A stretch of 53,995 bases of DNA from NCBI GenBank assembly GCA_007095785.1, contig SFBL01000106.1, positions 1-53,995 on the forward strand, written 5' to 3'. Origin of the DNA: Microcystis aeruginosa Ma_SC_T_19800800_S464. GTDB lineage: Bacteria > Cyanobacteriota > Cyanobacteriia > Cyanobacteriales > Microcystaceae. The notes under the pieces were generated by a model, which made no database searches, was not told where the DNA came from, and saw nothing but the letters and a program-made list of their open reading frames with translations. This document shows, piece after piece, positions 48,086 through 53,995 of this stretch (the first letter of the stretch is position 1; each line of letters opens with the position of its first letter). A program made the translations under genes and the position numbers.

Positions 48086-49471
48086 ATGAAAATCATCCCC
48101 AAAGTCAAAGCCCCTACCTTCCTGCAAATGGCACAATGGATCATTAATCCTGTAGCTTTTATGGAAAATGCCGCCCGCAAGCATGGCGATATTTTTAGCA
48201 CAAAAGTGGGTTTAACTGTAGATAATTTTATCTTTGTCAGTAGTCCGGCAGCCCTACAACAGGTTTTAACTAATGACCGTAAAAAATTTTCGGCACCGGG
48301 GGAAGCAAATCGGATTATTGCACCGATTATTGGTGATTATTCCGTCGTCATGTTAGACGGAGACATCCACAAAAAACGCCGTCAGCTTTTATTGCCACCT
48401 TTTCACGGGGAAAGAATGCGTTTCTACGGCGATTTAATCCGCGATATTACCCTAAGAGTAATGGCAGAATTGCCCGAAAATCAACCTTTTAAGGCCCGTT
48501 CAGCGACCACAGCAATCGCTTTACAAGTAATTATGGAGGCAGTTTTTGGAATTAGTCAAGGGGAACGTTATCAAACCCTGAAAAAAATTCTGGCTAAAAT
48601 GCTCGATATTTTTAACTCTCCGGTGATGGCTTCTTTGCTATTTTTCCCAATTTTGCGTGCTGATTTGGGTGCTTGGAGTCCCTGGGGAAAATACCAGCGT
48701 TTCCAAGAAAAAATTGATGATATTATCTATACAGAAATTGCCGAAAGAAAAGCTAATCCTAACCCCAATCGCACCGATATTTTATCACTACTGATGTCGG
48801 CCCAGGATGAAGAAGGCAACCCGATGAGTGATAAGGAATTGCGCGATGAATTAATGACCTTATTATTCGCAGGTCATGAAACCACGGCCACTGCTATGTC
48901 TTGGGTGCTATACTGGACCCATCGCTACCCAGAAATTAAAGCCAAAATTATCCAAGAAATAGCCACTTTAGGAGATAATCCTAACCCCATTGATATAACT
49001 CGATTACCCTATCTTTCGGCGGTTTGTTCGGAAACTTTACGCATTCATCCCGTGGCAATGTTAACTTTTCCGCGAGTAGTGGAAAAACCAGTAGAACTAG
49101 ATGGTTATCCTTTAGAAAAAGGGACAATTATCATGGGTTGTATTTATCTGGCCCACCACCGCGAGCAAACTTTCCCCGATTCCCATACTTTTAAACCAGA
49201 ACGCTTTTTAGAAAAACAATTCACCCCCTACGAATATATACCTTTTGGTGGTGGGGCGCGTCGTTGTATCGGGGAAGTTTTAGCTATCTACGAGATGAAA
49301 ATCGCTATCGCCACAATTTTGGCCAATTATCAGTTAACTCTAGTTAATAATACCCCCGAAAAACCTAGCCGCCGCGGTGTCACCCTTGCTCCCTCGCGAG
49401 GAGTTCCCATGGTCTTAAAAGGACGACGGGAACCTCTGGGGACTGCCCCGATGCTCGCCGAAATTTCTTAA
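48086..49471 (+). CDS. Cytochrome P450, CYP110-like
   Basis: A soluble P450 monooxygenase of about 461 residues from the ATG at 48086 (MKIIPKVKAPTFLQ); the frame extends to an ATG at 48041 and a TTG at 48008. I prefer 48086 because CYP110 proteins begin at this proline-rich segment followed by LQMAQWI. The I-helix AGHETTATAMSW (about 262), the K-helix ETLRIHP (about 315), and the heme-binding FGGGARRCIGE (about 387, Cys about 394) are intact. CYP110 members hydroxylate fatty acids or hydrocarbons/terpenes; the substrate here is unknown. Redox partners are not nearby. Confidence 0.9.
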   Translation: MKIIPKVKAPTFLQMAQWIINPVAFMENAARKHGDIFSTKVGLTVDNFIFVSSPAALQQVLTNDRKKFSAPGEANRIIAPIIGDYSVVMLDGDIHKKRRQLLLPPFHGERMRFYGDLIRDITLRVMAELPENQPFKARSATTAIALQVIMEAVFGISQGERYQTLKKILAKMLDIFNSPVMASLLFFPILRADLGAWSPWGKYQRFQEKIDDIIYTEIAERKANPNPNRTDILSLLMSAQDEEGNPMSDKELRDELMTLLFAGHETTATAMSWVLYWTHRYPEIKAKIIQEIATLGDNPNPIDITRLPYLSAVCSETLRIHPVAMLTFPRVVEKPVELDGYPLEKGTIIMGCIYLAHHREQTFPDSHTFKPERFLEKQFTPYEYIPFGGGARRCIGEVLAIYEMKIAIATILANYQLTLVNNTPEKPSRRGVTLAPSRGVPMVLKGRREPLGTAPMLAEIS

Positions 49472-49497
49472 AAAAACTGACAAAATATTGTACAATC

Positions 49498-49534
49498 AGA
49501 GTTGTGGTATCCCATATCATAACTCTGCTTTTTT
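49498..49534 (+). terminator. P450 gene terminator
   Basis: AGAGTT and AACTCT form the base of a stem that continues with a mismatched TGGTAT/ATATCA part; GCTTTTTT follows. It lies 27 bp after the P450 stop and before msrP. Confidence 0.7.
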
Positions 49535-49556
49535 GTCAATAAAATTGGGGATAATT

Positions 49557-50540
49557 ATGGTCTTAATTCGTTTAGCTAAATCTTGGCAAATTTCCGAAAA
49601 TGAAGTTACTTTCGAAAGTGTTTATTTTAACCGTCGTCGCTTTTTAAAAGGGTTAATCGGGACAGGAATTGCGGGGAGTTCCCTATTATTAACTGCTTGT
49701 GGTAAATCCTCCTCCTCGGAAGCTTTAGAAAAAAGTTTGCAATTACCTAAAATTGAAGGGTTCAGCAAAAATCCGCAGTTTTTAACGGTAAATCGCCCCA
49801 TAGTTGCCGAAACTGTAGCGGGGAGATATAATAATTTTTATGAGTTCGGAGGGGGGAAAAATATCTGGTTAAAAGCGCAGAAATTACCGACGAATCCCTG
49901 GACGGTAGAAGTGGGAGGATTGGTAAAAAATCCCCAAATTTATGATATAGATACTATTAAAAAAACCTTTCCTCTCGAAGAAAGAATCTATCGTTTTCGT
50001 TGTGTGGAAGCTTGGTCAATGGTCTTACCTTGGTTGGGGTTTCCCATGAGTGCTTTAATTGCGGCAGTGGAACCAAAACCCGAAGCAAAATTCGTCCGTT
50101 TCACCTCCTTTTATGATCCCGAAATTACCAAAGGGCCAGGATTACATTTAGGAGCCTTACCTTGGCCCTATACAGAAGGTTTAAGAATTGAAGAAATGGC
50201 CAACGAATTAGCTTTCTTTGCCGTGGGAATTTTCGGGCATGATTTACCCAAACAACACGGCGCACCCTTGCGAATGGTTATTCCTTGGAAATACGGTTTT
50301 AAAGGGGCAAAATCGATAGTAAAAATTGAATTTACTCCCAAGCAACCCGCCACCTACTGGAACACAATTGACGCTCACGAATACGATTTTGAGGCTAATG
50401 TAAACCCCAGTAAACCCCATCCCCGTTGGTCGCAAGCAACGGAGAAATTTATCGGCAGTAGAAGTGATTTATCTTGGGAAATTATCGAAACTCTGCCCTA
50501 TAATGGCTACGGTGAATATGTGGCTAGTTTATATAGTTAA
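49557..50540 (+). CDS. msrP: Protein-methionine-sulfoxide reductase catalytic subunit MsrP
   Basis: MsrP is a periplasmic molybdopterin enzyme that repairs oxidised methionines. The start is the ATG at 49557 (MVLIRLAKSW), giving 327 residues, near the E. coli length (334); the longer frame runs through the P450 terminator. The twin-arginine signal RRRFLKG (about residue 26) ends in a Cys-containing LLLTACGKS. The Mo-ligand cysteine is in YRFRCVEAWSM (about 147). WGGVKWPY-like LGALPWPYTEGL follows. The membrane heme partner MsrQ is not found in this window. Confidence 0.93.
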   Translation: MVLIRLAKSWQISENEVTFESVYFNRRRFLKGLIGTGIAGSSLLLTACGKSSSSEALEKSLQLPKIEGFSKNPQFLTVNRPIVAETVAGRYNNFYEFGGGKNIWLKAQKLPTNPWTVEVGGLVKNPQIYDIDTIKKTFPLEERIYRFRCVEAWSMVLPWLGFPMSALIAAVEPKPEAKFVRFTSFYDPEITKGPGLHLGALPWPYTEGLRIEEMANELAFFAVGIFGHDLPKQHGAPLRMVIPWKYGFKGAKSIVKIEFTPKQPATYWNTIDAHEYDFEANVNPSKPHPRWSQATEKFIGSRSDLSWEIIETLPYNGYGEYVASLYS

Positions 50541-50583
50541 TTTCTATGATTATCCACATTTTATTTAGTTGAAGGAAGTATTT

Positions 50584-51048
50584 ATGGATAAGAAAACTCT
50601 GTACGAAGAAGACTTTTATCTCTGGATTAGAACTACTATTAATCAACTGCAAGCGAGACAGTTTGAGCGGGTAGATTTAGAGAATTTACTGGAGGAGTTA
50701 GCAAGTATGGGAAGGAGTGAAAAGCGCACAATTGAAAATCTTTTGATTCAATTGCTGGTACATTTGCTGAAACTAACTTACTGGACAGGAGAAAAAGCTA
50801 GAAATGAGGGTCCCTGGAAAGGGGAAATTAGAAACTTTCGCCGACAAATAATCAAAGAAGTTAAAGATAGTCCTAGTCTGAAACCCTATATTCTCGAAAT
50901 TTTCGATGAATGTTATCTTTCAGCCCGAAAAAATGCCAGTGATCGCTCTCAATTACCCCTCGATACTTTCCCCGCTATTCCCATTGGTTCCCTTGAACAA
51001 ATTCTCGATGAAGATTGGTTTCCTGCGGGCGATAATCTGGAAATATAG
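50584..51048 (+). CDS. DUF29 domain-containing protein
   Basis: A 154-residue cytoplasmic protein of the DUF29 family, abundant in cyanobacteria: LYEEDFYLWIRTTINQL, LENLLEELASMGRSEKR, and LLVHLLKLTYW near residue 60. The start is the ATG at 50584 with GAAGGAAG at 50571-50578; the frame extends to a TTG at 50569. Function is unknown. It is the last ordinary gene before the accessory 51-54 kb tract. Confidence 0.9.
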   Translation: MDKKTLYEEDFYLWIRTTINQLQARQFERVDLENLLEELASMGRSEKRTIENLLIQLLVHLLKLTYWTGEKARNEGPWKGEIRNFRRQIIKEVKDSPSLKPYILEIFDECYLSARKNASDRSQLPLDTFPAIPIGSLEQILDEDWFPAGDNLEI

Positions 51049-51069
51049 CCATCAGTTAGACTGCTCCAT

Positions 51070-51388
51070 ACTGCTGTAACAAAAAACAACTATCCACCGA
51101 TAGCGATCCCTAAAAGTCGAATAATTGTAAATTTCTGTCAAGGGGTGCGGTGAGATATAGGAATCATCGCTATAATTCCAGAAAACTCCTGTTATTTTAG
51201 CTTATTGTCAGGAATCTAGTTAAACAAGGTTTTTGGCAATATGCTAATCTGGCTAACACGCTTTTGGGCGTGATATAGGGAAAAGTTCTTGCAATCGCGC
51301 CTAAATAGAGTGTTATAGGGAAAGTTGACCCATATCGTTACTCTGGAGAGTGTTGTACGGAAAGTTGACCTATAATATGTAGTTAGAC
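51070..51388 (+). repeat. Duplicated ~330-bp upstream module, copy A
   Basis: This non-coding segment is repeated at 52722-53060. Both begin ACTGCTGTAACAAAAAACAAC and end TATAATATGTAGTTAGAC; similarity stops exactly there. The last 100 bp are built of ~40-bp units (CATATCGTTACTCTGGAGAGT...GAAAGTTGACC): two in this copy, three in B. TATAAT at 51371-51376 can be a -10. It lies directly before the lipoprotein gene (51417), so it may be a portable promoter/leader or recombination site. Confidence 0.8.
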
Positions 51389-51416
51389 GGAATTTTGGAA
51401 GTAAACCAACGAGATT

Positions 51417-51833
51417 ATGTTAAGCAGAGTGTCACAATTAATAGCGATTAGTTTGCTGTGTTTAGTGGGCTGCTCTGGACGAGCTAGTAATAATAATGAA
51501 CCTGCTTTCCCCAAAAAGACAAGCGTAACTGAGTCTGAGCTATCTGGTTGTTGGTCTCAAAGCTTGGGAGTGGGTGGTACATTATTGAAAAATACATATA
51601 CCCTTGAATCAGGAGGTAATTACACTCGAAGAAGTAAATACACCGTTGGCCCACCTGAAGCTGTTTCTCTTCCCGAAGCTGTTTTCTTTGGAAAATGGAT
51701 TATTGATAATGAGTATGTCATAATCAAAGAGAGTCAAGACGATGCAGAAAAAACCATAACCCTGAAGGTGATTTCAAACCACGAACTGAAACTTCTAGGA
51801 TCAAGCTCAAATGCTTTATTGTTAAGATGTTAA
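51417..51833 (+). CDS. Hypothetical lipoprotein
   Basis: A 138-residue protein with a lipoprotein signal: a hydrophobic LIAISLLCLVGC ending in the lipobox (lipidated Cys about residue 19). The mature part contains ELSGCWSQS and beta-rich segments such as FGKWIIDNEYVII, suggesting a small beta-barrel or lipocalin-like domain. No family is recognised. It is the first gene after module copy A. Confidence 0.7.
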   Translation: MLSRVSQLIAISLLCLVGCSGRASNNNEPAFPKKTSVTESELSGCWSQSLGVGGTLLKNTYTLESGGNYTRRSKYTVGPPEAVSLPEAVFFGKWIIDNEYVIIKESQDDAEKTITLKVISNHELKLLGSSSNALLLRC

Positions 51834-51894
51834 GTGTGATCGTCATCTTTGTTGTTCAGGGTAAAATAGAGGGGTTAATTTTGAAATCGAGGTC

Positions 51895-52176
51895 ATGCCG
51901 ATGACAGTCCGCCAACGACGTTACAGCAAAGAGGAGATAGCCCGACGCGGGCAAGAACTTTATGAGTCTGGCATTCGGCAGCAAGTCGAAGCTGGCAACG
52001 AGGGCAAAATCCTAGCGATCGACATCGAAACCGGAAATTTTGAGGTTGATGAAACCGTCGTAGCTGCAACTAATCGGCTGTTTGAGCGCAATCCCGATGC
52101 CCAGCCTTTTGGAATTCGGATTGGACATCGCGCCGTTTATCACTTTGGTTCGCGGAGTTTGAAGAAGGGTCAATGA
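51895..52176 (+). CDS. Small conserved protein paired with an aspartic protease
   Basis: A 93-residue charged protein (YSKEEIARRGQELYES, EGKILAIDIETGNFEVDE, GIRIGHRAVYHFGS). This type is regularly found directly ahead of retropepsin-like protease genes, but its role is unknown. It overlaps the next gene by 4 nt (ATGA), an arrangement like an antitoxin/toxin pair. An alternative ATG lies two codons in. Confidence 0.75.
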   Translation: MPMTVRQRRYSKEEIARRGQELYESGIRQQVEAGNEGKILAIDIETGNFEVDETVVAATNRLFERNPDAQPFGIRIGHRAVYHFGSRSLKKGQ

Positions 52177-52541
52177 TATATGGAGTGGTGAATTTGCGTC
52201 GGGAAGCCACGCTTTCCCTTGTTGTTGGTAATTCATCTGGTCAAAGAGAACTCATCAATACCGTGATTGATACAGGGTTTGATGGCTTTCTGTCTTTACC
52301 CTCTGAAATCATTGTTCGTCTTGAATTGCCTTGGACGATTTCCAACCCAGCAACTCTGGGGGATGGTAGCGAAGTCTTGTTTGATTTTTACACCGCAACA
52401 GTCATTTGGGATGGGCAGTACCGTGAGGTCGATATTGCAGCATCAGAGACAGAACCGCTCCTCGGAATGGCGATGCTCTACGGCTATCGATTGCAGGTTG
52501 ATAATGTTGAGGGCGGTATCGTGAAAATTGAAGCCTTGTGA
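52173..52541 (+). CDS. Clan AA (retropepsin-like) aspartic protease
   Basis: A 122-residue single-domain protein. The catalytic motif is VIDTGFDGFLSLP (Asp about residue 33, D-T-G), followed by the hydrophobic GDGSEVLFDFYTATVIW strand and the LLGMAMLYGYRLQVD flap/C-terminal motif of single-domain, dimeric retropepsin-like proteases. It is translationally coupled to the 51895 gene. Substrate and role are unknown. Confidence 0.85.
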   Translation: MIYGVVNLRREATLSLVVGNSSGQRELINTVIDTGFDGFLSLPSEIIVRLELPWTISNPATLGDGSEVLFDFYTATVIWDGQYREVDIAASETEPLLGMAMLYGYRLQVDNVEGGIVKIEAL

Positions 52542-52570
52542 TCCTTGTTAGAAGCGATCGGCGAGGCACG

Positions 52571-52656
52571 GTCTAACAACACAGTGGAGCGGACGGTATA
52601 AAATCTTTGCGCTTCGTTTTGGTCATATCTGCCGCCGCTCACTTTAGCCGTTATAC
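52571..52656 (+). repeat. attC-like integron recombination site
   Basis: GTCTAAC (52571-52577) fits the R'' consensus RYYYAAC exactly, and GTTATAC (52650-52656) fits the R' consensus GTTRRRY with one mismatch. The inner arms GTGGAGCGG and CCGCTCAC pair with a single extra G, like the extrahelical base of the L box. The total is 86 bp, within attC size. It follows the aspartic protease gene, where a cassette's attC would be. A chance palindrome is not excluded. Confidence 0.5.
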
Positions 52657-52711
52657 TGAATCGGTTTTTAATAGCATGATTAACTGCCAATCCCACTTGA
52701 AAAACCCGCTC
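52648..52711. repeat. Dispersed small inverted-repeat element, copy 2
   Basis: Related to 35053-35116; the ends AATCGGTTTTTAA and TTGAAAAACCCG are imperfect inverted repeats. It begins inside the right end of the attC-like site. Confidence 0.55.
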
Positions 52712-52721
52712 CCTTCCCCCC

Positions 52722-53060
52722 ACTGCTGTAACAAAAAACAACTATCCCCCGATCGCGATCGCTAAAGGTCGAATAATTGTAAATTTTTGTCAAGGGGTGG
52801 TCAGATCGAAGAATCATCCCTAGAATGAGCCTAAAATTGTCAGGAATTTAGTTTAACAAGGTTTTTGGCAATATGCTAATCTGGCTAACACACTTTTGGG
52901 CGTGATATGGGAAAAAGTTCTGGCAATCACGGCTAAATGGGGTGATATACCGAAAGTTTCTACATATCGTTACTCTGGAGAGTGATATACAGAAAGTTGA
53001 CCCATATCGTTACTCTGGAGAGTTTTATGGAGAAAGTTTCTGTATAATATGTAGTTAGAC
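52722..53060 (+). repeat. Duplicated ~330-bp upstream module, copy B
   Basis: Second copy of the 51070-51388 module, 20 bp longer because of one additional 40-bp unit and a small internal deletion. The palindrome ACTCTGGAGAGT lies at 52972-52983 and 53012-53023, exactly 40 bp apart. TATAAT is at 53043-53048 and the module ends with GTTAGAC (53054-53060), 35 bp before the LRAT-like gene. Confidence 0.8.
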
Positions 53061-53095
53061 AGCAAACAAAGAAGTTCTTAGAGCATCGTAACTTC

Positions 53096-53797
53096 ATGCA
53101 GTTTAAAATTGGAGATATTTTGTCAGTCCCACTCTTTGCCCATACTCGTCATTTCTTTGTTTACATTGGTGACGGGAAAACGGTTGGATGGGGATCGTGG
53201 GACGGAATGTCGTGGATGGGTGGAAAGGGGCATGTGGAGAAAAAAGAACTATTCAAAGTTGGCTCAGAGTACAAGTGGCTAGGAAGTAATGGGAAATTTC
53301 AAGACATTACTCTAGAAAAGCGCACTGGAACAAGTAAGCAATTAATACTCGAACGCATTAACCAGGTGACCACAGGAATTGACTACCATTTAGGACACCG
53401 TAACTGCGAACATTTTGCAAATTATGTCACTGGACAAACGTTAAATTCTGAGCAAAGCGTTTTGCATCTGTTTACAGATAAAGATCCATTCACTAGCCAG
53501 CCTATGATTTATGATCTCAGCCAATTGCGTGATTCATTACTCAGGTGCAAGTACTGCGGTCCTGTGCGCTTGTCAAAAAAGGATTTTGAGAATTCTGTCT
53601 TTGTTAGCCAATTAAGAGATGGTTACTATACGTATCATCTGAGCCATTCTTTAGGAGGACAACATTTATACGTAAGTTCTGTTCCCAAGTCGAAAAATTT
53701 TGAGTTAAGTTATGACTCGATTGTTTTAGCGTATTTTGGTGCGTTCTTTGGAAGGGGTGAAATTTTGGGCATTGTTCGGCAGTTGCGTGGATGCTGA
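53096..53797 (+). CDS. LRAT/NlpC-P60-like domain protein
   Basis: A 233-residue protein. The first 115 residues form an LRAT-like domain: RHFFVYIGDGKTVGWG with the putative catalytic His (about residue 18), and HRNCEHFANYVTG with the catalytic Cys (about 104) in the NCEHF hallmark. This permuted papain-like fold occurs in acyltransferases and hydrolases. The remaining half is of unknown type. The gene is controlled by module copy B. Substrate is unknown. Confidence 0.8.
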   Translation: MQFKIGDILSVPLFAHTRHFFVYIGDGKTVGWGSWDGMSWMGGKGHVEKKELFKVGSEYKWLGSNGKFQDITLEKRTGTSKQLILERINQVTTGIDYHLGHRNCEHFANYVTGQTLNSEQSVLHLFTDKDPFTSQPMIYDLSQLRDSLLRCKYCGPVRLSKKDFENSVFVSQLRDGYYTYHLSHSLGGQHLYVSSVPKSKNFELSYDSIVLAYFGAFFGRGEILGIVRQLRGC

Positions 53798-53815
53798 ATC
53801 TAGTAGTATGTATCT

Positions 53816-53877
53816 GTCTAACAATTCGGGTGCAGTGCGATCGCCGATCTGGTAGGGTGCGTTAAGGAAATGTAGTG
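53816..53877 (+). repeat. Possible attC half-site before the intron
   Basis: GTCTAAC (53816-53822) again fits R'' and follows the LRAT-like gene by 18 bp. Next come AATTCGGGTGCAG and a HIP1 octamer, then GTGCGTTAAGG. A matching inner arm is not seen before the intron begins at 53878, so it is incomplete or interrupted. Confidence 0.35.
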
Positions 53878-53995
53878 GTGCGATTCGTTTCTAGGGAAAT
53901 AAATAGCCTAGAGTGCCGATAAAACAGCATAACTGACAAAAAGGATGTAGGTGAAAGACCTACCCTGTAAGGGACACAGTGACTCCCGACCTGCC
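53878..53995 (+). mobile_element. Group II intron, 5' end (partial)
   Basis: The sequence begins GTGCG, the group II 5' consensus, followed by the domain I features AGCCTAGAGTGCCGATAAAA, AGGTGAAAGACCTACCC and CTGTAAGG, and CTCCCGACCTGCC, which resemble cyanobacterial group IIB/CL introns. It runs off the window; a reverse transcriptase ORF would be expected downstream. Confidence 0.75.

Noticed and set aside
52484-52741. 85-residue minus-strand frame
   Set aside because: It spans the attC-like site and a dispersed element and overlaps the end of the protease gene.

Overview
The window looks like chromosomal DNA of a cyanobacterium, most probably Microcystis or a close relative. Reasons: sufR divergent from sufBCDS, cyanobacterial cytochrome oxidase genes, a CpcT/CpeT-family protein, DUF29 and AAA-like (AAA_35) proteins, many copies of the HIP1 octamer GCGATCGC, and intergenic regions full of heptamer/nonamer tandem repeats and small palindromic elements of the kind typical of Microcystis. 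No rRNA, tRNA or CRISPR array was recognised by eye.

Layout. 0-0.45 kb: an IS-like end and the decayed 3' end of a gene. 0.45-6.4 kb: a conserved hypothetical gene, purD, a WcaI-like glycosyltransferase and a CPBP membrane protease. 6.4-12.7 kb: the Fe-S assembly locus, sufR divergent from sufB-sufC-sufD-sufS, with two textbook SufR operators. 12.7-15.5 kb: an RluA-type pseudouridine synthase and an FkbM methyltransferase. 15.6-17.9 kb: an accessory HEPN/DUF262 module flanked by imperfect direct repeats, with its DUF262 gene broken. 18.0-20.2 kb: an acyl-CoA dehydrogenase overlapping an acyl carrier protein gene. 20.4-26.1 kb: cytochrome c oxidase (ctaC-ctaD-ctaE) divergent from the heme A genes ctaA-ctaB; part of it lies between perfect 62-bp inverted repeats. 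26.2-31 kb: housekeeping genes (dnaA, def, folE, hemB) and a secreted CpcT-like protein; a Fur box stands alone before folE. 31-34 kb: a DUF255/thioredoxin-like protein and a HicB-like/PIN toxin-antitoxin pair. 34-35 kb: small orphan genes and mobile repeats. 35.2-44.7 kb: three co-oriented minus-strand genes, an HTH-AAA_35 ATPase, a long carotenoid oxygenase, and a 2050-residue kinase/ATPase/GAF/PAS/AAA_35 protein whose start overlaps the oxygenase stop by 4 nt. 45.3-47.8 kb: a MerA-like flavoprotein and a TVP38/TMEM64 membrane protein. 48-51 kb: a CYP110-like P450, msrP and a DUF29 gene. 51-54 kb: an accessory tract of small cargo genes with two copies of a ~330-bp upstream module, an attC-like site, and the 5' end of a group II intron running off the window.

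The best candidates for something undescribed are (i) the 51-54 kb tract, which resembles a sedentary integron-like or modular cassette array, (ii) the carotenoid oxygenase coupled to a giant signalling protein, and (iii) the repeat-flanked HEPN/DUF262 module. Family names come from reading the translated sequences; no database search was possible.
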